Assembly: GCA_029972225.1 (NCBI GenBank)
Contig: CP124756.1
Span: forward strand, 3,764,001 to 3,828,000
Direction of reading: 5' to 3'
From: Candidatus Thiothrix putei
GTDB lineage: Bacteria; Pseudomonadota; Gammaproteobacteria; Thiotrichales; Thiotrichaceae
DNA length: 64,000 bases
Shown: positions 33,467 to 41,784 of the stretch, one piece after another
How the letters are laid out: every line of letters begins with the position of its first letter
Position numbering within the stretch: position 1 is the first letter of the stretch
The notes under the pieces: generated by a model
What the model was told of the DNA's origin: nothing
Database searches by the model: none
What the model saw: the letters and a program-made list of their open reading frames with translations, nothing else
Made by a program: the position numbers and the translations under genes

Positions 33467-34155
33467 ATTACGCACAGCAACTGTGGCAAACATTAAGCCA
33501 TAGCCTTACCCCTTATTGTGCCTTTTGCTGTGAGCAACGTCTTCCTAACTACCCACTCTGCGAACACTGCCATGCGGATTTGCCCTGGCTATTACCGGAA
33601 CAGAACGTGCCCTTACCCGGCTGCATTAACAGTCTCAGTGCATTTGCTTACCAACCACCGATTAGCAACCTGTTACTCGGCATCAAATTTGGTAAGAATC
33701 TGCGCGAAATCGCCACGCTAGGTGAATTAACCGCCACAGGCATTTTGGCACAATTAACAACAAGTCCCGAGGCCATTCTCCCCGTACCATTGCACACAGC
33801 AAGACTACACAAACGCGGTTTTAATCAAGCCCTAGAACTCGCTCGCCCGTTAGCCAAGCAACTGAATATCCCACTGTTGAATCACGCGATTACACGCAGC
33901 AAATTCACCTTACCCCAAACAGAACTGGACTCCAGCCAACGTCAACGCAATGTACACGCGGCCTTCCAGTTACAATCGCCACTCACCTACCGACACATTG
34001 CCATTTTCGATGACGTCATCACCACAGGCTCAACTGCCCGCGAACTGGCCTCTTTATTGCTGGCACAGGGTATTGAACAGGTTGACATCTGGTCATGCGC
34101 CCGTGCCATCTTACGGCAAAAGCATGAACTCACGCCCCAAATCGACTACCATTAA
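33463..34155 (+). CDS. ComF-family phosphoribosyltransferase-like protein
   Basis: The 230-residue protein has an N-terminal zinc-finger-like cluster (CAFCCEQRLPNYPLCEHCH) and a C-terminal phosphoribosyltransferase fold: PVPLHTARLHKRGFNQALELARPLA and the PRPP loop IFDDVITTGSTARELA. ComF/GntX proteins are linked to DNA uptake, and to carbon use in gammaproteobacteria; the catalysed reaction is not settled. The ATGA overlap with the rhombosortase gene couples translation; yicC follows 31 bases later. Confidence 0.87.
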   Translation: MNYAQQLWQTLSHSLTPYCAFCCEQRLPNYPLCEHCHADLPWLLPEQNVPLPGCINSLSAFAYQPPISNLLLGIKFGKNLREIATLGELTATGILAQLTTSPEAILPVPLHTARLHKRGFNQALELARPLAKQLNIPLLNHAITRSKFTLPQTELDSSQRQRNVHAAFQLQSPLTYRHIAIFDDVITTGSTARELASLLLAQGIEQVDIWSCARAILRQKHELTPQIDYH

Positions 34156-34186
34156 CATTAACCAAGATAAACGGAAACCAATACCC

Positions 34187-35053
34187 ATGATTCGCAGCAT
34201 GACGGCTTTTTCTCACCGCGAACTGACTATTGAGCACGGCACGCTCCAATGGGAAGCCCGCACAGTCAACCACCGCTACCTCGACATCAGTTTACGTCTG
34301 CCAGAAGAGTTTCGCAGTCAAGAAAACAGTTTCCGGGACATTATCCAAGGCAGTCTCAAACGTGGCAAATTTGAAGCCAGCCTACGCTTTACCCCGACAA
34401 CTGGAAATACCAGCGAAATCCACATCAACGAACCACTCGCTCGCGCCCTGATTATTGCCTGCCGCCAGTTAGAAACCATCACTAACAACCCCGAACCCCT
34501 CAAAGCAGTAGACATATTGCGCTGGCCTGGCGTTACTCAAGACGCCACCCCGGACAAAGACGTCCTCACAGCTCATGCTAAAGCCTTGCTGCAAGACACC
34601 TTAGATGACTTGCTGGAAATGCGTGAACGTGAAGGCAAACGCCTCGCCGATTTCATTTACCAGCGTCTCGACCAAATTGCTGAGATTACCGTGCGTATCC
34701 GCAAGCACCGCCCCAGCATCATCTCAGCCCAACGTGAAAAAATCCTCAGTCGCATTGAAGAACTCAAAATATCACCGGATTACAACCGAATCGAACAAGA
34801 ACTCGTCATCCTTGCCCAACGACTAGACGTAGAGGAGGAACTCGACCGTCTTATGGCGCATTTGGACGAAATCAACGCCGTACTAGAACGCGATGAGCCA
34901 GTCGGGCGACGCCTAGATTTCCTAATGCAAGAACTTAACCGAGAGGCTAACACCCTTTCCTCAAAGTCCAACGATTCCGACACGACTCAAGCGGCAGTTG
35001 ACCTCAAAGTCATGATCGAACAAATGCGCGAGCAAGTACAAAATATCGAGTAA
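34187..35053 (+). CDS. YicC-family endoribonuclease
   Basis: I start at ATG 34187, giving the family start MIRSMTAFSHRE; the longer frame upstream overlaps the comF gene. The 288-residue protein has the N-terminal YicC domain (MTAFSH, WEARTVNHRYLDISLRLPEEFR) and the C-terminal DUF1732 domain (RREKIL, DYNRIEQELVILAQRLDVEEELDRLMAHLDE, VGRRLDFLMQELNREANTLSSKSND). Members of this family have endoribonuclease activity and, in E. coli, promote decay of the sRNA RyhB. The gene is probably co-transcribed with comF. Confidence 0.9.
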   Translation: MIRSMTAFSHRELTIEHGTLQWEARTVNHRYLDISLRLPEEFRSQENSFRDIIQGSLKRGKFEASLRFTPTTGNTSEIHINEPLARALIIACRQLETITNNPEPLKAVDILRWPGVTQDATPDKDVLTAHAKALLQDTLDDLLEMREREGKRLADFIYQRLDQIAEITVRIRKHRPSIISAQREKILSRIEELKISPDYNRIEQELVILAQRLDVEEELDRLMAHLDEINAVLERDEPVGRRLDFLMQELNREANTLSSKSNDSDTTQAAVDLKVMIEQMREQVQNIE

Positions 35054-35078
35054 GGCCAAAAAATACATAAAAAAACCT

Positions 35079-35106
35079 CTTGAATCCCGATGCCGCACCT
35101 CCATAT
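35079..35106 (+). promoter_or_regulatory. Heat-shock (sigma-32-like) promoter of hsp20
   Basis: CTTGAAT (35079-35085) and CTCCATAT (35099-35106) are separated by 13 bases. They fit the sigma-32 consensus CTTGAAA / CCCCATnT with one mismatch each. The hsp20 ATG is 43 bases downstream, preceded by GGAGG. Confidence 0.65.
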
Positions 35107-35148
35107 TCGCGTTAAGTTAATGAAACCATTCACAATGGAGGTTAAACC

Positions 35149-35583
35149 ATGAACATGACACGTTATGAACCTTGGTCAGTATTAAACCAATTGCAACGCG
35201 AAATGGACAGCCTGCTGCGTCGTGATTCAGACACCACCAGCCCAGTCAGCGACTGGACACCAGCGGTAGACATTCGTGAAACGGCAGATGCCTGGTTAAT
35301 CCACACCGATATTCCGGGTGTTAAAGTGGAAGACATTGAAATACACATGGAAAATGGCGTATTGTCCATCAGCGGTAAACGTGAACTGGATAACACGGAA
35401 GAAAAAGAAGGTTACAAGCGCGTTGAGCGGGTGCGAGGGCGCTTTCATCGCCGCTTCAGCCTGCCGGATACGGCTAACGGTGATAAAATCACGGCCAAGT
35501 GCAACAATGGGGTGCTGGATATTACCATTCCCAAACAAGAAAAGGTTTTGCCCCGCAAAATTGAGGTACAAATCGAATCTTAA
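35149..35583 (+). CDS. Small heat-shock protein Hsp20
   Basis: The 144-residue protein has an alpha-crystallin domain (about residues 45-135): DWTPAVDIRETADAWLIHTDIPGVKVEDIEIHMENGVLSISGKRE, GRFHRRFSLPDTAN and the closing NGVLDITIPKQ. N- and C-terminal arms flank it; the C-terminus has only a weak IxI-type motif (PRKIEVQIES). It binds unfolded proteins without ATP. The strong GGAGG site and a sigma-32-like promoter indicate heat-shock induction. A DnaJ-type gene and a DegP-type gene follow, a proteostasis cluster. Confidence 0.93.
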   Translation: MNMTRYEPWSVLNQLQREMDSLLRRDSDTTSPVSDWTPAVDIRETADAWLIHTDIPGVKVEDIEIHMENGVLSISGKRELDNTEEKEGYKRVERVRGRFHRRFSLPDTANGDKITAKCNNGVLDITIPKQEKVLPRKIEVQIES

Positions 35584-35612
35584 TAGGCTCAGATAAAGAC
35601 ATACTTCGTCAG

Positions 35613-35638
35613 AAAACGCCGCCTATGCGGCGTTTTTT
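35613..35638 (+). terminator. Rho-independent terminator after hsp20
   Basis: AACGCCGC pairs with GCGGCGTT (8 bp, 4-base loop) and is followed by TTTTTT. On the minus strand an AAAA tract mirrors it. It separates hsp20 from the dnaJ-like gene. Confidence 0.88.
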
Positions 35639-35666
35639 GTCGTAGACTCTGCGACAGAGGTATTAG

Positions 35667-36572
35667 ATGGAATACAAAGACTATTACAAAACTTTAGGCG
35701 TTGAACGCAATGCGGATCAGGATAGCATCAAAAAAGCGTTCCGGCGCATGGCAGCTAAATATCACCCTGATCGCAATCAGGACAAGGGCGCGGAAGCACG
35801 CTTCAAAGAAATTAATGAAGCTAACGAAGTCTTGAGTGACCCAAGCAAACGCGCCCGTTATGACCAACTGGGCGCAGATTGGCGTGCGGGTCAGAATTTC
35901 AAACCGCCACCCAACTGGGGCAATAGCTCTCAGTTTGATGCCTCGTTTTTTGAAGACATTGCCCGGCGCGGATTCAACCATCAACAATCCGCCTCTGGAT
36001 TCAGTGATTTTTTTGAAGGTTTATTTGGTGGTTCCCGACGCCCGGCCAATGGCACTGCCAACACCTCTCATGCTGCACAGTCTGCTTCTACTTTAGAAAT
36101 TGATATAGAAGACATCTACCGGGGACTAAAAACCATTCGGCTACCAACGGGAGACAACGTACAAATACGCATTCCCCCAGATATATCGGATGACAAAAGA
36201 ATCCGTATTCCCGGTAAAGGCTCACATGGCTCGGATGTTTACCTGAAAGTAAGGCTTAAGGAGCACCCCCTGTATCGACGCGAAGGTAGCCACATCTACC
36301 TCGACTTACCCATTACTCCTTGGGAAGCCGCGCTAGGAGAGACCATCACCGTAAAAACCCTAGCAGGCAAAATCAGTCTAAAAATCCCCCCCGGCTCCCA
36401 ATCAGGCAGAAAAATGCGCTTAAAGGGACGTGGCATTGCAGGGCAGGAAACAGGGGACTTGTATATCGTACTGCAAGTTCATACACCTCCTGCTGATACA
36501 GCAGAGCAAAAAGAGTATTATGCCAAAATGAAAACGCTGTTCACGTGGAACCCCCGACAGCACATAAGTTGA
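35667..36572 (+). CDS. CbpA-like DnaJ co-chaperone
   Basis: The 301-residue protein starts with a J-domain (YKDYYKTLGVERNADQDSIKKAFRRMAAKYHPDRNQ, HPD at 33-35). A Gly/Phe-rich linker (about 70-120) and the C-terminal substrate-binding domains follow (IDIEDIYRGLKTIRLP, then PLYRREGSHIYLDLPITPWEAALGETITV and GRKMRLKGRGI). It has no Cys-rich zinc finger, which makes it CbpA/DnaJ-B type. It stimulates DnaK ATPase. A possible CbpM partner is not encoded next to it. It follows the hsp20 terminator by about 30 bases. Confidence 0.9.
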   Translation: MEYKDYYKTLGVERNADQDSIKKAFRRMAAKYHPDRNQDKGAEARFKEINEANEVLSDPSKRARYDQLGADWRAGQNFKPPPNWGNSSQFDASFFEDIARRGFNHQQSASGFSDFFEGLFGGSRRPANGTANTSHAAQSASTLEIDIEDIYRGLKTIRLPTGDNVQIRIPPDISDDKRIRIPGKGSHGSDVYLKVRLKEHPLYRREGSHIYLDLPITPWEAALGETITVKTLAGKISLKIPPGSQSGRKMRLKGRGIAGQETGDLYIVLQVHTPPADTAEQKEYYAKMKTLFTWNPRQHIS

Positions 36573-36596
36573 CAAGGAACCTTATCCACGGATAAC
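36569..36596 (+). promoter_or_regulatory. Sigma-70-type promoter of the DegP-like gene
   Basis: TTGACA (36569-36574, overlapping the upstream stop codon) and GATAAC (36591-36596) are 16 bases apart. A CCCCATAC box at 36616 resembles the sigma-32 -10 element, but its -35 is poorly placed. Confidence 0.45.
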
Positions 36597-36638
36597 TGTC
36601 TGAAAACATTGAACACCCCATACCGAGAACAGTAGAAT

Positions 36639-37805
36639 ATGGTTATGCTTCCCATCACACGCAAGATAGTTTTATTAGCAGCGTTTGTATTGCCCATTGC
36701 CTCGCCCAATGCTGTCTTTGCTGCATTGCCAACAGAAATCAATGGGCAAGCACTTCCTTCTCTGGCAACGATGTTAGAGAAAATTACACCTGCTGTTGTC
36801 AATATTGCCACGGAAGGACGCCAGCCAATTAATGACTCGCTACTCAATGACCCCTTTTTCAAGCGTTTTTTTGGCGATGCCCCGCCCGGCGAACGGCGGA
36901 TTAATGGTACTGGCTCAGGGGTCATTATTCATGCTCAACGTGGGCACATTTTAACAAATTCTCATGTTATCGAGAATGCTGATGCTATCCACATTACCTT
37001 AAAAGACGGGCGCAAGTATTTGGCAGAAGTCGTTGGTATCGACCCCCGTGCTGATTTAGCGGTATTACAAATCCCGGCAGAACGCTTAACTGACATGCGT
37101 TTTGGTGATTCAGATCGTTTGCGCGTCGGGGACTTCGTAGTCGCGATAGGCAACCCTTACAGCATTGGTCAAACAGTAACATCCGGCATTATTAGTGCGC
37201 TACACCGTAATCCCGGCATCAGTGAATACGAGAATTTTATTCAAACTGACGCCCCCATCAACTTAGGTAACTCAGGTGGTCCTCTCGTTAATTTAAATGG
37301 CGAGTTGATCGGTATAAATACAGCAATACTGGGGGATCAAGGCGGTGGTAATTTAGGTATTGGCTTTGCTGTCCCCATCAACACTGCTGCGGGTGTTATC
37401 ACACAGATTATCCAGTACGGAAGTGTTGAACGTGGTCAACTAGGCGTCGAAGTACAAGATATTGATGCCGAAATGGCACGTAACTTTGGCATGAAACCCA
37501 ATGAGGGGGCGATTATCAACCAAATTCTCCCCGGGTCTCCTGCTGAAAAAGCCGGTATTGAGGCAGGTGACATCATCACACGGTTAAACAGTAGAAATGT
37601 TCAAAGCGCTGTTGATGTTAAAAACATCATAGGTGATTTACGGGTAGGCTCAGAAGTACATATGACATTGTTGCGGGGAGGGCGTCCTAGGAACATAACT
37701 GTCATCATTGCCCCGTCAACGCTGGAAAGATCAGCAATCCCAAGGCACACTGAGAATCTTCAGAGCGCCGCTAATAAGCCGTTCTGGGAGAAAGGTTTAC
37801 GCTAA
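36639..37805 (+). CDS. DegP/DegQ/DegS-type periplasmic serine protease
   Basis: The 388-residue protein has a signal peptide (cleavage after VFA, about 28) and a trypsin-like domain with the triad His109 (TNSHVI), Asp139 (ADLAVL) and Ser212 (GNSGGP). One PDZ domain follows (about 275-365: RGQLGVEVQDIDAEMARNFG...GSPAEKAGIEAGDII). Its length and single PDZ fit DegS/HhoB or the shorter Do proteases rather than DegP with two PDZ domains. It may degrade misfolded envelope proteins or trigger an envelope stress response. A hydrophobic N-terminal anchor instead of a cleaved signal is possible. Confidence 0.88.
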   Translation: MVMLPITRKIVLLAAFVLPIASPNAVFAALPTEINGQALPSLATMLEKITPAVVNIATEGRQPINDSLLNDPFFKRFFGDAPPGERRINGTGSGVIIHAQRGHILTNSHVIENADAIHITLKDGRKYLAEVVGIDPRADLAVLQIPAERLTDMRFGDSDRLRVGDFVVAIGNPYSIGQTVTSGIISALHRNPGISEYENFIQTDAPINLGNSGGPLVNLNGELIGINTAILGDQGGGNLGIGFAVPINTAAGVITQIIQYGSVERGQLGVEVQDIDAEMARNFGMKPNEGAIINQILPGSPAEKAGIEAGDIITRLNSRNVQSAVDVKNIIGDLRVGSEVHMTLLRGGRPRNITVIIAPSTLERSAIPRHTENLQSAANKPFWEKGLR

Positions 37806-37880
37806 ACTATATAACTTGGCAGCTCCCAAAAGAGAGCAGGCTTATCATATAAGACGCCAAGACCATTAAAGTATTTTATT

Positions 37881-37908
37881 TTTACAATACTTAGAAATGC
37901 GTTACTAT
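37881..37908 (+). promoter_or_regulatory. Promoter candidate for the structured RNA
   Basis: TTTACA (37881-37886) and TACTAT (37903-37908) are separated by 16 bases. A start near 37915 would give a transcript of about 185 bases ending at the terminator at 38100. Confidence 0.4.
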
Positions 37909-37914
37909 TCGAAA

Positions 37915-38100
37915 CAGATACTTCAAAAATATTTTTGATTTTATGAAAAGTTTCCGTGAAGTATCAAGAAATACACTAGGTGATGCTTAAGCCCGGCATC
38001 AGTATTTCTTGTTTACGGACACAGGTTTGGTGTCCCCAATCCAGACCTGTTCGTTAAACCCCGGCTTTTTAGACCCCCTGTTTGGCCGGGGTTCCTTTTT
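37915..38100 (+). ncRNA. Candidate structured non-coding RNA
   Basis: A long hairpin is formed by three consecutive pairings: 37953-37960 with 38012-38019 (8 bp, one G-U), 37965-37974 with 38002-38011 (CAAGAAATAC with GTATTTCTTG, 10 bp) and 37981-37986 with 37996-38001 (TGATGC with GCATCA). A second hairpin (GGACAC with GTGTCC, 38017-38035) competes with an alternative (ACAGGT with ACCTGT, 38021-38050). A good terminator ends the transcript. It contains no convincing reading frame. It matches no RNA family I can recall; its location next to engB is like that of Spot 42, but the sequence is not. Confidence 0.45.
38057..38100 (+). terminator. Terminator of the candidate ncRNA
   Basis: AACCCCGGC pairs with GCCGGGGTT (9 bp, arms 38057-38065 and 38085-38093) and is followed by CCTTTTT. 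The T tract is on the plus strand, so it terminates rightward transcription. Confidence 0.7.
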
Positions 38101-38154
38101 CCTACAGGAAGAAGGATACCCTTAACGAAATGAACTCTTCCTGAATAAGCACCG

Positions 38155-38754
38155 TTAAATATCCTTGCCCAACCATTTATCCAGAATACCCCAGCATTCG
38201 TCCAGCCCTTGCTTGTTAAGTGCAGAAAATGTTTGTACTGAAGCTATGCCGTAATCAGCCAAAGCCTTGCGTACTTGTAACAGCACATTCATCCCCGCAC
38301 CGCGAGTTAATTTATCTGACTTATTCAGCAACACATGCACCGGCAACATTCTGTTGCGTGCCCAACGCAACATCGCCTGATCGTAATCCGTCATTGGATG
38401 TCGAATATCCATCACCAACACCATTCCGCGTAAGGTATTCCGCTGCGTCAAATACGACTCGATGAATTTCTGCCATTCCAACTTAACCACTTCCGGTACT
38501 TTTGCATAACCGTAACCGGGCAAATCCACCAAAAAATGGGTATCCGGTAACTGAAAAAAGTTAATTAACTGGGTTCTACCTGGCGTTTTACTGGTTCTCG
38601 CCAATGACTTCTGCGAGCATACCCGATTGATTACACTTGATTTTCCCGCATTGGAACGCCCAGCAAAAGCAATCTCCAAACCACTTTCTGCTGGCAGGGT
38701 CTTACGAGTGGTCGCACTTTGTAGAAAAGTTGCTTGTTGGTAATAGTGATTCAT
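38155..38754 (-). CDS. engB: Ribosome biogenesis GTPase EngB (YihA/YsxC)
   Basis: I start at ATG 38754, giving [14 protein letters not shown], the length and wording expected of EngB; an in-frame ATG 20 codons upstream adds a tail not seen in the family. The 199-residue GTPase has G1 GRSNAGKSS (32-40), G3 DLPGYGYA, G4 LNKSDKL and a C-terminal SALNKQG. It assists assembly of the large ribosomal subunit and is usually essential. It is transcribed leftward; cytochrome c4 is divergent from it. Confidence 0.95.
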   Translation of the reverse strand: MNHYYQQATFLQSATTRKTLPAESGLEIAFAGRSNAGKSSVINRVCSQKSLARTSKTPGRTQLINFFQLPDTHFLVDLPGYGYAKVPEVVKLEWQKFIESYLTQRNTLRGMVLVMDIRHPMTDYDQAMLRWARNRMLPVHVLLNKSDKLTRGAGMNVLLQVRKALADYGIASVQTFSALNKQGLDECWGILDKWLGKDI

Positions 38755-38928
38755 AATGTTAGCGTTCTCTAATATTTTTTGCGGAATACAAGCAGAATAT
38801 GTTGTACAATCCATTCGTTTTTTTCAGAATACCTTTCCCGTTACCGCGAAAGGGTGACACTGGAAAAGCTGTAGAGCGTGTGGATTATGGTATGCCTGCG
38901 TCAGGGTGGGTGCAGATTAAGATGCACT

Positions 38929-38977
38929 TGGTATGATTGCAAGTAATTGCCGCAACCGCGAGAAGACGGTTAGGCAA
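38929..38977 (+). promoter_or_regulatory. Extended -10 promoter and leader hairpin of the cytochrome c4 gene
   Basis: TGGTATGAT (38929-38937) fits an extended -10. A start near 38944 would place a bulged hairpin at the very 5' end: TTGCC/GGCAA and AACCG/CGGTT (38947-38977, 8-base loop). The leader to the ATG is then about 120 bases. A 5' hairpin can stabilise mRNA; other roles are open. Confidence 0.4.
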
Positions 38978-39062
38978 CGCATCACATTCAGTGAACATGG
39001 GGAGTCACCGAGTGTCATGCAAAAATATGACAGATTTTGTAGATATTAGGAGCACTTCGATT

Positions 39063-39677
39063 ATGAAAAAAGTACTCATGCTTGTACTGAGTGGCTTAGC
39101 TGTTAGCATCGCTGCCTCTGCTTCGGCAGAAGGTGGCAATGCTGAAGCGGGCAAAACCAAATCCGCGACTTGTGCAGCCTGCCACGGTGCAGACGGCAAC
39201 AGCGTTAACCCTGAATGGCCCAAATTGGCAGGTCAACACCCAAGCTATATCTTGAAGCAGTTAATGAATTTCAAGAATGATGAGCGTGTTAACCCATCCA
39301 TGACCCCAATGGCTAAACCATTGAGCGATGCAGACATGGCTGACCTGGCGGCTTACTTCTCCTCTCAAGTAGCAAAAGCAGGCGAAGCAGACCAAACCAA
39401 AGTCGCGTTAGGTGAGCAGATTTACAAAGGTGGCAACAATGCCACTGGCGTTGCTGCTTGCGCCGCTTGCCACGGCCCTAACGGGGCAGGCAACCCTGCT
39501 GCTAATTTCCCGGCAATCAGCGGTCAACATGTCGCTTACACCAAGCTTCAATTAAATGCTTTCCGCAAAGGTGAACGTGCTAATGATGCTGGCAAAATGA
39601 TGCGCAACATCGCCGCAGGCATGACTGATGCTGAAATCGAAGCCGTTGCTGAGTATATTGCTGGCTTACAGAAGTGA
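39063..39677 (+). CDS. Diheme cytochrome c4
   Basis: I start at ATG 39063 (AGGAG upstream), which gives a signal peptide cut after ASA (about 22). The 204-residue product has two homologous haem domains, CAACH at Cys37-His41 and again at Cys133-His137, each with distal Met motifs (SMTPMA and KMMRNIAAGMT). This is the tandem c4 type, a periplasmic or membrane-associated electron donor to terminal oxidases. ResB, CcsB and DsbA genes follow, so cytochrome and maturation genes are grouped. Confidence 0.93.
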   Translation: MKKVLMLVLSGLAVSIAASASAEGGNAEAGKTKSATCAACHGADGNSVNPEWPKLAGQHPSYILKQLMNFKNDERVNPSMTPMAKPLSDADMADLAAYFSSQVAKAGEADQTKVALGEQIYKGGNNATGVAACAACHGPNGAGNPAANFPAISGQHVAYTKLQLNAFRKGERANDAGKMMRNIAAGMTDAEIEAVAEYIAGLQK

Positions 39678-39710
39678 TATTACCATTCGGTAATGCTTTG
39701 CTGTAAAACG

Positions 39711-39741
39711 GGGGGTGGCTTTTGCCACCCTTTGTTGTTTT
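39711..39741 (+). terminator. Rho-independent terminator after cytochrome c4
   Basis: GGGTGGC pairs with GCCACCC around a TTTT loop and is followed by TTTGTTGTTTT. It shows that the in-frame ATG at 39715 cannot be the resB start. Confidence 0.85.
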
Positions 39742-39774
39742 AATGCATTCACTTTGTCAAGACGATTTTGTGGT

Positions 39775-41784
39775 ATGAGAAACTCGCCAAGCTCCAGTAC
39801 ACGCCTGATCAATTTTTTAGGTTCGATGAATTTAGCCATCAGCTTGTTGGTGGTGGTCGCCATTGCTTCCATCATTGGCACAGTGCTGCAACAGAACCAA
39901 CCCTACACCAGCTACCAAATCAAATTTGGCCCCTTCTGGTTTGATTTGTTCAAATCATTAGAGCTGTATGATGTGTATTCAGCCTTGTGGTTCTTGGCTA
40001 TCTTGGCGTTTTTGGTGGTGTCGATTGCCACCTGTGTAGGGCGTAATACCCCCGGTATTATCCGCGAACTACGCCATTTTCGTGAAAATGTGCAGGAAAA
40101 ATCCCTGCGTGCCATGAAACATCAAGCCGCCATCAACAGCGTGCAAGATGCTACTGTTACACAAGCGTTGGCAACCCGAATTCTACACGCTCAAGGCTTC
40201 AAAACCCGTCAAAAAGTGGCTGAAGATCATACCGTTGTAGCAGGTATGAAAGGCAGCGCTAACCATTGGGGTTACTGGCTGACACACCTTGGCATGATTG
40301 TTATCTTCCTCGGCGGATTGATGGATAGTCGCCTTCCCATCATGATTGCTGAATGGCAAGGCAATCTGAAACCCGAAACCCGCAATATTCCTGCATCGGA
40401 AGTCCCCGCTATTAGCCAATTATCGGACAGCAGTTTTTCTTACCGTGGCTCCGTCGACATACCAGAAGGCAGCCGTGCGAATATTATTTTCCAACCGGTA
40501 CGTGACGGCTACTTGGTACAGCACTTGCCGTTTGAAGTCGAAGTTAAAGAATTTCGTGTCGAACACTACTCCACCGGGCAGCCCAAATCGTTTGAAAGTG
40601 ACATTGTGATTCACGACAAAACGCTTGATGCACCGTTGGAAACCACTATTTCCGTGAATCACCCCTTGATTCACAACGGCGTGGCAATCTACCAAGCAAA
40701 CTTTGGTGATGGCGGTTCGGAACTCAAACTGCGCCTGCATTCACTCAGCAACCGCTATGCCTCGCAAGACGTTGATGGCAAAGTCTTCCGCGACTACACC
40801 TTAACCAGCTCCGACCAGCAATATAAACTGGAAATTAATGACTTCCGCCTGTTTAATATCAATGACATGGAAGACAGCAGTGGCAAGATCGAAAAGAAAA
40901 ATGTTGGCCCCAGTGTTACCTTCAAATTACGTGATGCCACCGGACAAGCGCTCGAATACCAAAACTACATGAACCCCTTGAGTATCAAAGGGCAAAACTA
41001 TTTCATCAGCGGGGTACGCACCACGCCGAATGAGCCTTTCCGTTATTTGCACATTCCCGTTGACACCAAAGGCAGCATGGAACGCTTTATGCGGTTTTTG
41101 TCCAATATACAAAATACCGAATTGGTGAAACAATCCGCGCTCCAGACCACCCGTAACTCCATGCAACAAACCACGGTTGCTGATCCGGCGGTCGAAGCAC
41201 AAATCGTGGAGTCGATGCAGCGCTTAACCGAACAGTTTGCGACCAAAGGTTCAGAAGGCATCATGGCTGAAATTGCGGCAAAGTTTCCGCAAGATAAGCA
41301 AGAAAGCGCCGCCGAAGCTTTCATGAAAGTGCTGAATGCCGCCTTGCGTGAGGTCTATAAAGAGACGCTCAAGCAAGAAGGCATGACCGCTGAACCGACG
41401 GAGGCTGACTGGTTATTCTTCGATGATAGCTTACTTGCGATTGATAAATTGCCTGCTTACGGGTCGCCTTGGCTGATCCACATGGACAGCTTTAAACAGA
41501 TTGAAGCGTCTGGTCTACAAATCACGCGCTCGCCCGGCAAAGATGTGGTTTATTTCGGCAGTCTCATGTTAACAATAGGGGTATTTCTCCTGTTTTACGT
41601 GGCGCATCGTAGAATATGGGTATGGATTAAACCGCTGGACAATAATCAAGCGGAAATCGTCCTGGCAGGTAGTAGTAACCGCAATCAGCCAGAATTTGAG
41701 CGTTATTTCCAACAGTTGCAGGGCCTGTTCCAGCAAGTGATGAAACAAGAGGTGAAACATGTCGACTCCCCAACAAACCATTGA
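39775..41784 (+). CDS. resB: Cytochrome c biogenesis protein ResB (system II)
   Basis: I start at ATG 39775 (MRNSPSSSTRLINFLGSMNLAISLL), because an ATG at 39715 lies within the c4 terminator. The 669-residue protein has three N-terminal transmembrane helices (about 20-38, 70-90, 165-185), a large periplasmic ResB domain and a last helix near 605-625 (VVYFGSLMLTIGVFLLFYVAH). With CcsB it carries haem across the membrane and attaches it to CXXCH cytochromes. The ccsB gene overlaps its end by 26 bases. A helical insertion (about 450-545) is longer than I expect. Confidence 0.9.
   Translation: MRNSPSSSTRLINFLGSMNLAISLLVVVAIASIIGTVLQQNQPYTSYQIKFGPFWFDLFKSLELYDVYSALWFLAILAFLVVSIATCVGRNTPGIIRELRHFRENVQEKSLRAMKHQAAINSVQDATVTQALATRILHAQGFKTRQKVAEDHTVVAGMKGSANHWGYWLTHLGMIVIFLGGLMDSRLPIMIAEWQGNLKPETRNIPASEVPAISQLSDSSFSYRGSVDIPEGSRANIIFQPVRDGYLVQHLPFEVEVKEFRVEHYSTGQPKSFESDIVIHDKTLDAPLETTISVNHPLIHNGVAIYQANFGDGGSELKLRLHSLSNRYASQDVDGKVFRDYTLTSSDQQYKLEINDFRLFNINDMEDSSGKIEKKNVGPSVTFKLRDATGQALEYQNYMNPLSIKGQNYFISGVRTTPNEPFRYLHIPVDTKGSMERFMRFLSNIQNTELVKQSALQTTRNSMQQTTVADPAVEAQIVESMQRLTEQFATKGSEGIMAEIAAKFPQDKQESAAEAFMKVLNAALREVYKETLKQEGMTAEPTEADWLFFDDSLLAIDKLPAYGSPWLIHMDSFKQIEASGLQITRSPGKDVVYFGSLMLTIGVFLLFYVAHRRIWVWIKPLDNNQAEIVLAGSSNRNQPEFERYFQQLQGLFQQVMKQEVKHVDSPTNH

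Larger units (their letters stand above)
37806..38154. other. Intergenic region with a candidate ncRNA; no protein-coding gene seen
   Basis: This 349-base gap lies between the convergent DegP-like and engB genes. The first 75 bases show no structure. From about 37880 it holds a promoter-like element, strong hairpins and a terminator (described separately). The last 50 bases up to 38154 are unremarkable. Confidence 0.6.

Noticed and set aside
34187-35053. Longer yicC frame starting at 33950
   Set aside because: It would overlap comF by 200 bases, and the family N-terminus (MIRSMTAFSH) begins at 34187.
37915-38100. Assignment of the RNA as Spot 42 or 6S
   Set aside because: Position next to engB and length are suggestive, but neither the Spot 42 sequence nor the 6S central-bubble layout is recognisable.
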